Below are positions 1 to 7,094 of a stretch of 21,493 nt of DNA, one piece after another. The number at the start of each line of letters is the position of its first letter. Position 1 is the stretch's first letter. The position numbers and the translations under genes were made by a program. The notes beneath the pieces are model-generated. The model was given only the letters and a program-made list of their open reading frames with translations. It ran no database searches and was not told where the DNA came from. Source of the stretch: Rhodospirillaceae bacterium (GTDB taxonomy: Bacteria; Pseudomonadota; Alphaproteobacteria; SP197); contig JABIUG010000433.1 in the NCBI GenBank assembly GCA_018700655.1, forward strand, positions 1-21,493, read 5' to 3'.

Positions 1-463
1 CATCGCCATGGGACGTCACGATCTCGCGAATCAGATCGGCCGTCAGGGGAGTGGGCACGGTCTTATACATCTCGTCGGGGACTTCAGACGGCGCATAGGT
101 AACCATCTTGGTGCCGTCGATCGAGGCTGCCGCGACACGGCCGGGATGAAAGACCTGGCCGATGACCTTCACACCATAGTCGCGGCCTTTCTGGCTCAGG
201 CGTTTCAGGCCGGGCAGACAGTCATCGTTCGACGCCCATGCACGTCCCAGCGGCATATAGGTCGGGTGGACACAATGGACCTCGGTCATGATCATGCCGA
301 CGCCGCCCTTCATGCGGGCTTCATGATAGGCGATCATGGCATCGCCGATCCGGCCGCCTTCCGAAAGCGATGTGTTGTGCCCGGGCACAAAGACACGATT
401 CTTGATCTCCTGACCCCGGATCTCGATGGGCGAAAACAGCTGCGGAAACCGGGAATGGCTCAA
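1..463 (-). CDS. Old Yellow Enzyme family FMN oxidoreductase, N-terminal part (runs off window)
   Basis: This is the first ~154 residues of a TIM-barrel flavoprotein of the OYE / 2,4-dienoyl-CoA reductase / trimethylamine dehydrogenase superfamily; the rest lies beyond base 1. Visible features are the N-terminal FSPIEIRGQEIKNRVFVPG segment, a GGVGMIMTE strand and the GQVFHPGR strand typical of the FMN-binding barrel. The chosen start is TTG at 463-461. It overlaps the upstream Rieske stop as TTGA and has a GGAGG ribosome binding site 7 nt upstream, which points to translational coupling. It is the third gene of a minus-strand operon with two Rieske oxygenases. In known stachydrine and betaine catabolic clusters, proteins of this superfamily oxidatively demethylate the tertiary amine left by a Rieske enzyme; that role here is inference. 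Ordinary ene-reductase activity is the alternative. The C-terminal FeS/FAD part cannot be checked. Confidence 0.85.
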   Translation of the reverse strand, partial: MSHSRFPQLFSPIEIRGQEIKNRVFVPGHNTSLSEGGRIGDAMIAYHEARMKGGVGMIMTEVHCVHPTYMPLGRAWASNDDCLPGLKRLSQKGRDYGVKVIGQVFHPGRVAAASIDGTKMVTYAPSEVPDEMYKTVPTPLTADLIREIVTSHGD

Positions 464-1599
464 GACATGGCCTCCACGACCAGCCGGGCGAAATGCTGGT
501 GCGACTGATCCCACCAGCCCGACAGCATCCCGCCGTCGAAGGCCGGCGACTGACGGCCCTTCTGCATCCATTCGATCGCGTCGACATCCTCGCGGTTGAG
601 TTCATCCCACATGTCACAAACGCCCTGCGCCGCTTCGCCATAGGCCGGATCGGTCGCGGCCTCGCCGATCAGGAAGACGTGGAGATGTTCAACCGTGTGG
701 TCGGGTGCGATTGGAAAGACCTGGAAGATCGTGAGCTGGTCCAGCCAGACCTGATAACAGCAACTCGGGAACAGGTGATAACCGGCCTCGAAACGATCTT
801 CGCCCGGCGGCAGGTTCGGATAGTAGGGCAAGCCGACGCCGCGGCCGTCTTCGGGCGCATCGAAATAGAGTTCGGTGTGCAGGAACTTGCCCAACGGTTC
901 GAAGCCGCGCCGGTCGACCATGGGGGCGAAGGCATCGAGTTTCGGATGGATCGTGCCGATGTGGTAGTTGTCGAAGTAGTTCTCAAAGACGAGCTTCCAG
1001 TTCGCGCGGAACTCCCATTCGACCGTCTTGTGGAGACGCAGCGCGCCGAGATCATGGTGTGGCAGACGCGCGCCAAGTGGTGCGATGTAGTCCTCGAACG
1101 GTTCGGCCTTGCCGTCCAGATTGATGAAGATCGCGCGGAACCACATTGCCATCGGGATCGGCACCAGGCCGGGGCCTTGGCCGCTGAGGTCATGCTTGCC
1201 GGCGCCGTCGAAATGCAGCCGTGTCCGAAGTGACCCGTCCAGACCATAAGCCCAAGCATGATACGGGCAGGTCAGCGCGGCCAACCCCTTGCACGGCTTG
1301 TCGACCAGGACCGCGCCGCGATGGCGGCAGACATTGTGGAACGCCCTGATCTCACCGTCGCGGCCGTGAACGAGCAAAACCGGCTTGCCGCCGATTGTCG
1401 TGGGGAAAGCATCACCCGGCTGGGCGAGTTGGTCGAGACAACCGGCATACATCCATGTCCGGGCAAACAACCGCTCGTTTTCCAGCTTCAGCCATTCCGC
1501 ATCGGTGTAGCAGGCGTTCGGCAAACAGGTCCCGCCGTCACCGGTGGGACGCGACAGACGCTCGCGAATGTCTGATGTGATGATGTCTTGAAAGCTCAC
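460..1599 (-). CDS. Rieske non-heme iron oxygenase alpha subunit (paralogue 1 of a tandem pair)
   Basis: A 379-residue oxygenase component that would use O2 and reducing equivalents from a separate reductase to hydroxylate or demethylate a small molecule. The Rieske 2Fe-2S motif C-x-H-x17-C-x2-H is at C91, H93, C111 and H114. The mononuclear iron site shows bridging Asp210, His213 and His218 in NWKLVFENYFDNYHIGTIHP, with a likely third ligand at Asp338 in NREDVDAIE. Length is normal for the family. The start is GTG at 1599, overlapping the upstream stop as GTGA, with AGGAG about 8 nt before it. It is closely related to the next gene upstream: both have the CPYHAW-x-YGLDG stretch and a similar C-terminus. 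No beta subunit, ferredoxin or reductase gene is next to it. The substrate cannot be read from sequence; an N-methyl compound is inferred from context, an aromatic substrate is possible. Confidence 0.93.
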   Translation of the reverse strand: MSFQDIITSDIRERLSRPTGDGGTCLPNACYTDAEWLKLENERLFARTWMYAGCLDQLAQPGDAFPTTIGGKPVLLVHGRDGEIRAFHNVCRHRGAVLVDKPCKGLAALTCPYHAWAYGLDGSLRTRLHFDGAGKHDLSGQGPGLVPIPMAMWFRAIFINLDGKAEPFEDYIAPLGARLPHHDLGALRLHKTVEWEFRANWKLVFENYFDNYHIGTIHPKLDAFAPMVDRRGFEPLGKFLHTELYFDAPEDGRGVGLPYYPNLPPGEDRFEAGYHLFPSCCYQVWLDQLTIFQVFPIAPDHTVEHLHVFLIGEAATDPAYGEAAQGVCDMWDELNREDVDAIEWMQKGRQSPAFDGGMLSGWWDQSHQHFARLVVEAMS

Positions 1600-2747
1600 G
1601 GCGTCTCTCCTGCATGGTGCAGCATCAGTTCGGCGACCTGGCGTGCGAAAAAATGGGTCCCGGAATCCCAGAACGGTGAAAAAGCACCCCCGTCGAAACC
1701 TGGCGACACCCGGCCACGCTGCATGGATTCCAGCGGTCCGATGTCTTCCCGGTTCAGACCGTCCCAGGTGTTCAAAACCGCTTGGCGCGCATCATCGAAC
1801 TGCCCAGCCATGGCTTCGGGCGCAAACAGCAGGTGGATGGTCTCGCGCGTCGTTCCGGGACCGGTCGGTTCGGCGACAAGGATCGCGATCTGGTCGTACC
1901 AGACGTTGATGTTGCAGGTCGGGATCATGGTGAAGAAACGGCCTTCGCGGTGCAGCACGTCCGGCAGGCCCGGCAATGGCGGCAGACCCTTGCCACGGCC
2001 TTCCTGCGGCGCGGCGATTTCATGCTCGGTCTTCAGCAGATGATCGGCAATCGGCACCATCGGGTTGCTGGTCTCCAGCGGCGCGAATTCGCACAGCGCC
2101 GGATGGATTGCGAACTTGTGGTAAACGTCGATGAAGTTCTCGTGGATGTGCTTCCAGTTGGCTTGGACCTCAAAGGTCAGCGAGCCTCCATAAGCCAGCC
2201 TCTGTGGTTCCCAGCCTTCCAGCTGATCGTCGGCAGGCCGCATGTGTTCGGCTAGCGGGCGCGCATTGCCGTCGATGTTGACGAACACCATGCCGCGCCA
2301 GCTTTCGCAGCGCACGGCGTGCAGGTTGGCGCGCTCATTGCCATCGGAGGGAACGTCGTGGTTGCCGCCGCCATGAAAATGCGGACGTGTTCGCAGCTTT
2401 CCGTCCAGGCCATAGACCCAGGCGTGATACGGACAGGTCAGGGTAGCGAGGTTCCGGCACGGCTCGGTGACAATCACCGCACCGCGATGACGGCAGACAT
2501 TGTGAAAAGCGGCAAGTTCGCCATCGCGTTGACGAACCAGCACGATCGGACAACCTGCGACCGTGACCGGAAGCGTATCCCCGGGGTCGCGAACCTGGCT
2601 CTCGAAGCCGGCCAGCATCCACATCGGCCACATCAGGTGCCGGCGTTCAAGTTCAAGCCATGCGGCGCTGGTATAGGCGATGTTGGGCAGGGCACTGCCC
2701 TGCGACACATCCGCACGCAACCGCGCCAGGGCTTCCTCGCCCAGCAT
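1596..2747 (-). CDS. Rieske non-heme iron oxygenase alpha subunit (paralogue 2 of a tandem pair)
   Basis: A 383-residue oxygenase component, first gene of the Rieske-Rieske-OYE operon. Rieske ligands are C85, H87, C105 and H108. Mononuclear iron residues are bridging Asp207, His210 and His215 in ENFIDVYHKFAIHP, with a NREDIGPLE segment carrying the probable third ligand. The reading frame is open back to a TTG at 2846, but that extension (33 residues, no family similarity) contains a palindrome and a good promoter. ATG at 2747 gives a length and N-terminus matching the downstream paralogue, so I chose it even though its ribosome binding site is weak. The pair looks like an old tandem duplication that diverged. 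They could act on successive N-methyl groups, or form a hetero-oligomer; both ideas are inference. The electron-transfer partner is not in this window. Confidence 0.9.
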   Translation of the reverse strand: MLGEEALARLRADVSQGSALPNIAYTSAAWLELERRHLMWPMWMLAGFESQVRDPGDTLPVTVAGCPIVLVRQRDGELAAFHNVCRHRGAVIVTEPCRNLATLTCPYHAWVYGLDGKLRTRPHFHGGGNHDVPSDGNERANLHAVRCESWRGMVFVNIDGNARPLAEHMRPADDQLEGWEPQRLAYGGSLTFEVQANWKHIHENFIDVYHKFAIHPALCEFAPLETSNPMVPIADHLLKTEHEIAAPQEGRGKGLPPLPGLPDVLHREGRFFTMIPTCNINVWYDQIAILVAEPTGPGTTRETIHLLFAPEAMAGQFDDARQAVLNTWDGLNREDIGPLESMQRGRVSPGFDGGAFSPFWDSGTHFFARQVAELMLHHAGETP

Positions 2748-2810
2748 TGTGCGAACATCAGGTTGAGGGCCCTGTGCCGCAGCCAAGATTGGATTCTGCG
2801 TTGTCGTAAT

Positions 2811-2838
2811 CGTGAAATTATTCTCATAAAATTTCACG
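2811..2838. promoter_or_regulatory. Palindromic operator, copy 1 of 3
   Basis: Perfect inverted repeat CGTGAAATT / AATTTCACG with a 10-nt spacer; one more T-A pair extends the arms to 10 bp (2810-2839). Aligned without gaps to the sites at 4014 and 12803 it shares TGAAA-N10-AAAATTTCA-N-G. It covers the -10 box of the promoter proposed for the Rieske operon, so a repressor is the simplest reading. The regulator is not identified. Confidence 0.65.
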
Positions 2839-2846
2839 ACACGCAA
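2817..2846 (-). promoter_or_regulatory. Candidate sigma70-type promoter of the Rieske-Rieske-OYE operon
   Basis: On the minus strand TTGCGT (2846-2841) is followed after 18 nt by AATAAT (2822-2817), five of six matches to TATAAT. Transcription would start near 2810 and give a leader of about 60 nt before the ATG at 2747. The -10 box sits inside the operator palindrome. Prediction from consensus only. Confidence 0.4.
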
Positions 2847-2874
2847 TGGCGACCTCGGCCGACCACCAGGTTCT

Positions 2875-3948
2875 TCACGGCGAAATCACCACGTGCTGGA
2901 GGCCCAGGCCGCTTTCATAGGCGCGTCGTGCAGCTTCGTTGGCATCGTCGAGGCCAAAGACGATCGGTTCGGTGGCCGAGACATCAAGGGTCCCGGCGGC
3001 GACCATATCGAGCATCGCGGCGGCGCCCTCGCGCGGGTACCAAAGCGAACCGATCACGCTTATCTGGCGATACATCAGCTCGCCGTATTCGAGTGCCATG
3101 GGGCCGGACAATCCCCCGCCGACAAGAGCAGCGCGTCCTCCGGGGCCCAGTGCAGCGATTGCAGCAAGGCTCGAAGTGGGGTCGGAACCTGTGCCGACGG
3201 CATCGAGCAGGACGTCACCGCCGCCACCAGCCGCTTCGGCAACTGCCGCGCTATCGCCATCGCCGCCCGTGAGCACGACCCCCACGACCCTTCCTGGCGA
3301 TACTGCCTCAAGCTGATCAAGGATCGCGCGACGGCGGCCCAGCGCGACCACCCTGGTCGCACCCATGGCGAGTGCCAGCAGCACGCCCGATGCTCCGACC
3401 ATGCCGGTCGCTCCGTTGATGATGACCGTCTCGCCCGGTGCAAGGCCGGCATTGAGAAAGCCGCCATAAGCCGTGCCATACCAGCCCATGCGGCAAAGCA
3501 GCGCCGGTGAGGCGACATCACCGGCTGCGCCTACAGGGGTCATGCACTCGGCCGGCAGCATCAGCTTTTCGGCCATGTTGCCGTTACCCCAGCGCGCCAT
3601 GTTGGCGCTGCATCCCGGATCAATGCCGAACGATCCCAGGAAACCACGGTCGGCCACCGTCGCCATGCCGTGGGAACCGTAGAAATGATCGCAATAGACC
3701 CGCTCGCCGACGGCCAGCCCGACGACATCATCGGCAACCGCGGTCACGCGCCCGACCGTGTCCATGCCCGGCACAAAAGGAAACGGCGGAAAGATCATGC
3801 TTGGGCGTTCCGACATGCGCTGGACCAGGGCCCCGGTGACAAAGCCTGCCTCGACGGCGATCACCGCAGATCCGGTGATGGGTTCGGGATCAGCGATGTT
3901 CTCGATGCTGAGCGCCGACGCGCCCTCGTGCCAAACTGCCGCCTTCAT
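2875..3948 (-). CDS. MDR-family NAD(P)-dependent dehydrogenase (alcohol dehydrogenase-like, no catalytic zinc ligands seen)
   Basis: A 357-residue medium-chain dehydrogenase/reductase. The N-terminal GroES-like half has the PGMDTVGRVTAVADDVVGLAVGERV block, and the Rossmann fold shows NGATGMVGASGV near residues 178-189. The usual catalytic-zinc Cys near residue 40 (here FVTGALVQ) and the GHE motif (here GMD) are absent, so a quinone-reductase-like or zinc-free mechanism is more likely than a classical zinc alcohol dehydrogenase. ATG at 3948 is preceded by GGGAGA about 7 nt away. It is divergent from the Rieske gene at 4084, with a regulatory palindrome between them. It lies 127 bp upstream of the tandem Rieske operon, which has its own promoter candidate. 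The substrate is unknown; an aldehyde or alcohol from the neighbouring catabolic steps is a guess. Confidence 0.9.
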   Translation of the reverse strand: MKAAVWHEGASALSIENIADPEPITGSAVIAVEAGFVTGALVQRMSERPSMIFPPFPFVPGMDTVGRVTAVADDVVGLAVGERVYCDHFYGSHGMATVADRGFLGSFGIDPGCSANMARWGNGNMAEKLMLPAECMTPVGAAGDVASPALLCRMGWYGTAYGGFLNAGLAPGETVIINGATGMVGASGVLLALAMGATRVVALGRRRAILDQLEAVSPGRVVGVVLTGGDGDSAAVAEAAGGGGDVLLDAVGTGSDPTSSLAAIAALGPGGRAALVGGGLSGPMALEYGELMYRQISVIGSLWYPREGAAAMLDMVAAGTLDVSATEPIVFGLDDANEAARRAYESGLGLQHVVISP

Positions 3949-4013
3949 GATGTTCTCCCGTCGTTTGCCCCATCAATCTAGCAACCATGCCGCATAAGTC
4001 ATCACATCATCTG

Positions 4014-4041
4014 TTTGAAAATTGATTGCCAAAATTTCACG
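4014..4041. promoter_or_regulatory. Palindromic operator, copy 2 of 3
   Basis: Located between the divergent dehydrogenase (ATG 3948) and Rieske (ATG 4084) genes. It has the left half TTGAAAATT and the right half AAAATTTCACG, the right half identical to copy 1 over 11 bases and at the same distance. The arms are imperfect because of one extra A in the left half. Its position, 43-70 bp before the start codon, fits control of the Rieske gene and possibly of the divergent dehydrogenase. Confidence 0.6.
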
Positions 4042-4083
4042 GCCTGCTGTAGATTTGCCATGAACGTCACGACGGAGACCACC

Positions 4084-5202
4084 ATGGCCTTGCCAGCCGC
4101 CGAAGCGCTCGGCCTGGATATCGCGGAAATCGACCAGCGGCTGGCCGACAACTACAGTCTGCCCACGCGCTGTTACTGGGATCCCGAAATCTTTGCCTTC
4201 GAGCAAGAGGCGATCTTTGCCAAACGCTGGCAGTTCATGTGTCCGATCAACAAGCTCGCCAATCCCGATGATGTCGCCGTGCGCCAGGTCGGCAAGTACC
4301 CGATCGTCGTGACGCGTGACCGCAACGGCAAACTGCACGGCTTCCTCAACATCTGCCGCCACCGCGGTTACACCGTGGCCGAACACGACCAGTCGAAGTG
4401 CCTGCGGCTGGTCTGCCGCTATCACACGTGGTCCTACAATCTCGATGGATCGCTCGCCAACGCACCCGATGCAGAGGGTGAAGCGGGGTTCGACAAGGAA
4501 GCACTCGGCCTCCTGCCCGTCGCAGTCGAGCAATGGGGACCGATGATCATGGTCCATCCCGACCCCGGCGCCCGCTCCTTCCGCGAGACCAATCCCATCC
4601 TGATGCAGGCCGCCGAAGAAGCCGGTTTTAAGCCGGATATGTCACGTTACACGCCGGTCAAGGAAATCGAGTACGAGATCGAGACCAACTGGAAGCTTTG
4701 GTACGACAACGGCACCGAGTGTTACCACTGCCCCAACATCCACGGCGCATCGTTCGGCGACGCCTTCAACGTCGCGCCCGAAGACACCACGATCCGGCTC
4801 GAAGAGAACTTCAGCTCCTACACCTTCAAGGGCAATCCCAACCCCAAGGCGAACGGCCTGTCAGCGGAAAACTACATCTCGTTTCAGGTTTTCCCGGGTC
4901 TTGTCGTCGTCCTCCATGACGACATCCTGCACATGACCGCCATGACGCCGCTGGCACCGGGCAAGACCCGCCATTCGACCTTTTACTTCGGCGAAGAGGA
5001 CGCCGATCCGGCCAGGGTCGAAGGCTGGGTCAAGATCTGGCACGACACCTATTGCGAAGACAACGTCGCCACTGCCATCCAGTACAACAACCTCAAGAGC
5101 GCCGGGCAGCCCTACAACCGCTATGTCGCCGGGCGCGAATATGCCGCCCAGCATTTCAATGCGATGATCTGGGTTGACTACAAGGCGGCACTGGCGGCCT
5201 AG
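4084..5202 (+). CDS. Rieske oxygenase of the quaternary-ammonium (betaine/carnitine/choline) type
   Basis: A 372-residue Rieske oxygenase distinct from the tandem pair. Rieske ligands are C91, H93, C111 and H114. The mononuclear site reads TECYHCPNIH, with bridging Glu212, His215 and His220; the likely third ligand is Asp326 in CEDNVATAIQ. A Glu in place of the usual bridging Asp, within an ECYHC context, is known from carnitine monooxygenase CntA and relatives acting on quaternary ammonium compounds. That is the basis for the substrate class; the exact substrate is unknown. The frame is open further upstream, to TTG 4015 and ATG 4060. ATG 4084 has GGAG 6 nt before it, while the earlier starts overlap the operator, so 4084 is preferred. 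A betaine-type binding protein follows 135 bp downstream on the same strand, supporting an osmolyte role. No reductase partner is encoded nearby. Confidence 0.92.
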   Translation: MALPAAEALGLDIAEIDQRLADNYSLPTRCYWDPEIFAFEQEAIFAKRWQFMCPINKLANPDDVAVRQVGKYPIVVTRDRNGKLHGFLNICRHRGYTVAEHDQSKCLRLVCRYHTWSYNLDGSLANAPDAEGEAGFDKEALGLLPVAVEQWGPMIMVHPDPGARSFRETNPILMQAAEEAGFKPDMSRYTPVKEIEYEIETNWKLWYDNGTECYHCPNIHGASFGDAFNVAPEDTTIRLEENFSSYTFKGNPNPKANGLSAENYISFQVFPGLVVVLHDDILHMTAMTPLAPGKTRHSTFYFGEEDADPARVEGWVKIWHDTYCEDNVATAIQYNNLKSAGQPYNRYVAGREYAAQHFNAMIWVDYKAALAA

Positions 5203-5337
5203 TCTTCCTTCGAAGGACCCAAACGACTCGCCAAACCGCCTGATGCGGGGCAGACTTGTCTTACTCAACGCACAAGATGCGGTCAAAATTCAGTCGCCGA
5301 TCAACGGCGAGCTGGGATGTTAACGAAGGAGGATTCT

Positions 5338-6270
5338 ATGGGAGTTTCGTCAAGGAAGTTCCTGGGAACTGTCGCCGGTTTGGCGTTGGCCCTGGGTGTA
5401 ACCGGAACGGCCGTCGCCGATGTGCCGGAATCGAGCCGACCGATTGTTATTCCGATGAACAACTGGACCGGCGAGACCATCAATGCCGCGGTCGCCGGCC
5501 AGATTCTCGAGGATATGGGTTACAACGTCGAATATGTCGCGATCGGTGCCATTGCCATGGCTCAGGGGGTCGCCGATGGCGACGTGACCTATGCGCCAGA
5601 GCTTTGGGACAACAACCTTGGTGATCTGTACGCCGACTACATTGTCGAAGGAAAAATCCTCGACCTGGGCGAAGTCGGCATCGATGCCCGTGAAGGCTGG
5701 CTCTATCCGGTCCACGTCAAGGAGCTGTGCCCGGGCCTGCCCGATTGGGACGCATTCCTGGGTTGCTCCGAGATCTTCTCGACTGCAGAGACGTTCCCGA
5801 ATGGCCGTTATCTCGACTATCCCGCCGAGTGGCTGAGCCGCGGCGGCGATCTGGTGCGCCAGGAAGGCCTGCCTTTCGACGTCGTACCGGCCGGGTCCGA
5901 AGGGGCGCTGATTGCCGAGCTGAAGTCCTCGGTGGAACGCAAGTCGGCCCTCGTGATGATGTTCTGGGCTCCGCACTGGGCGCTGTTCGAGCATGACTAC
6001 GAGTGGGTCGAGATGCCCGATGATCTGGTCAATGCGTACAGCCTGCAGAAACCACGTGTGTTCAAGGCCGGTTGGCCCGGGATGGTCGATGAGTGGCCTG
6101 TCGCGACGCGCTTTATCCAGAACTTCACGATTGGCAATGCCGATCAGGAGTTGCTCATGGGTATGGTCGACAACGATGGTGCCGACCTGATGGATGCAAC
6201 CCGTGCGTGGATCGACGAAAACCCCGACAAGTGGCAGCCGATGGTCGATGCCGCCATGGCGGGATCGTGA
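5338..6270 (+). CDS. Glycine betaine/proline-type ABC transporter substrate-binding protein
   Basis: A 310-residue periplasmic solute-binding protein of the OpuAC/ProX type. The N-terminus MGVSSRKFLG followed by a hydrophobic stretch and TGTAVA-D is a signal peptide, likely cut after residue 27. The mature start PIVIPMNNWTGETINAAVAG and later Trp-rich segments (YAPELWDNN, MMFWAPHWALFEH) fit the family's aromatic ligand cage. The start ATG has a very strong AAGGAGG site 5 nt upstream. A small hairpin (TCGCCG/CGGCGA, 5294-5310) lies in the leader. It sits 135 bp after the Rieske gene and is closed by a strong terminator. No permease or ATPase gene is beside it, so it must use a transporter encoded elsewhere or be a solitary high-affinity scavenger. 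The ligand is probably betaine-like; its identity is unproven. Confidence 0.92.
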   Translation: MGVSSRKFLGTVAGLALALGVTGTAVADVPESSRPIVIPMNNWTGETINAAVAGQILEDMGYNVEYVAIGAIAMAQGVADGDVTYAPELWDNNLGDLYADYIVEGKILDLGEVGIDAREGWLYPVHVKELCPGLPDWDAFLGCSEIFSTAETFPNGRYLDYPAEWLSRGGDLVRQEGLPFDVVPAGSEGALIAELKSSVERKSALVMMFWAPHWALFEHDYEWVEMPDDLVNAYSLQKPRVFKAGWPGMVDEWPVATRFIQNFTIGNADQELLMGMVDNDGADLMDATRAWIDENPDKWQPMVDAAMAGS

Positions 6271-6298
6271 TCACGTTTGCCTAGATTGCAACGGTTCT

Positions 6299-6330
6299 CG
6301 GGGCCGGGTGGCAACACCCGGCCCCGTTTT
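6299..6330 (+). terminator. Strong intrinsic terminator after the binding-protein gene
   Basis: Perfect 12-bp GC-rich stem (6299-6310 with 6315-6326; arms CGGGGCCGGGTG and CACCCGGCCCCG), GCAA tetraloop, then TTTTC. It begins 28 bp after the stop codon. Only 35 nt separate its end from the next start codon, so the following gene depends on read-through or on a promoter overlapping this region. Confidence 0.9.
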
Positions 6331-6365
6331 CTTGCAGACCATTCGCCATCAAGGAGAACACCGCC

Positions 6366-7094
6366 ATGCCCCTCGCCTTCTGGCTGATGACACCGCAGCA
6401 CATCGCCTGCGAGCTCGCCCATCAGGCCGGTTATGACCTCGTGATCTTCGATCAGGAACACGGCACCTTCACAACAGCCGATATCGAACGCCTGCTCGCA
6501 TTCTGCCGTGCTCTCGGGCTGGCGGCTTACGTCCGCGTCAACGGCGCCGAGCGGATTGCGATCCAGCAGGCACTTGATCAGGGGGCCGCGGGTGTCATCA
6601 TCCCGCAGATTCAGAACCTGGACCACGCGCGCGAAGTGACCGCATTCGCGAAATATCCGCCGCTTGGCACCCGGGGCATGGGTTACAGCCGGATTCAGGA
6701 CTACGGCGGTGCCGACGAAGGTTTCACCGGGCGCGAAAACGAACAGACCCATTGTTACGCCATGATCGAAACGCCGACCGCCCTGCGTGATGCCGAAGCG
6801 ATTGTCGCACTCGACACCATCGACGGTCTCTTTCTCGGCCCCAGTGATCTCTCGCTGACGCGTGGGCGCGGCCAGAACACCTGGACCGAAGATGACGTGA
6901 ACGACGCCCGCGCGGTCGCCTCGGCAGCATCCGGTTCCGGAAAGCTTTTCGCCACCACCGGCGCCGAAAATCCCACTGCGCTAGCCCTTGGAAAAGAGGT
7001 CGGCGCCGCTTTCATGACAGCCGGTGCCGATATCGGCGCGCTCGACATGGGCTTTCGCCAGCTCCTCGCCATGGCCCGGGGAGAACGCACATGA
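6366..7094 (+). CDS. HpcH/HpaI family aldolase
   Basis: A 242-residue class II-like pyruvate aldolase family protein, which would cleave or form a carbon-carbon bond between pyruvate (or a similar oxoacid) and an aldehyde using a divalent metal. Family residues are in place: His32 in DQEHG, Arg57 in VRVNG, the PQIQN strand, metal ligand Glu135 in MIET and metal ligand Asp161 in GPSDLS. Length is slightly below the usual 250-260. AAGGAG lies 9 nt before the ATG. Its stop overlaps the start of the TauD-like pseudogene as ATGA, so the two formed a translationally coupled pair. Transcription probably arises by read-through of the terminator at 6299-6330 or from a very close promoter. The natural substrate is unknown. 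Confidence 0.9.
   Translation: MPLAFWLMTPQHIACELAHQAGYDLVIFDQEHGTFTTADIERLLAFCRALGLAAYVRVNGAERIAIQQALDQGAAGVIIPQIQNLDHAREVTAFAKYPPLGTRGMGYSRIQDYGGADEGFTGRENEQTHCYAMIETPTALRDAEAIVALDTIDGLFLGPSDLSLTRGRGQNTWTEDDVNDARAVASAASGSGKLFATTGAENPTALALGKEVGAAFMTAGADIGALDMGFRQLLAMARGERT

Noticed and set aside
8..508. A 166-residue plus-strand open frame at the left edge
   Set aside because: The minus strand encodes an OYE barrel with a good ribosome binding site and operon overlap; this frame is its shadow.
2748..2846. Extended N-terminus of Rieske paralogue 2 from TTG 2846
   Set aside because: The extra 33 residues have no counterpart in the paralogue and include a promoter and an operator palindrome.
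5283..5292. TCAAAATTCA before the binding-protein gene as a fourth copy of the palindromic operator
   Set aside because: The right half lacks one T (AAAATTCA, not AAAATTTCA) and no TGAAA half-site lies at the conserved distance.
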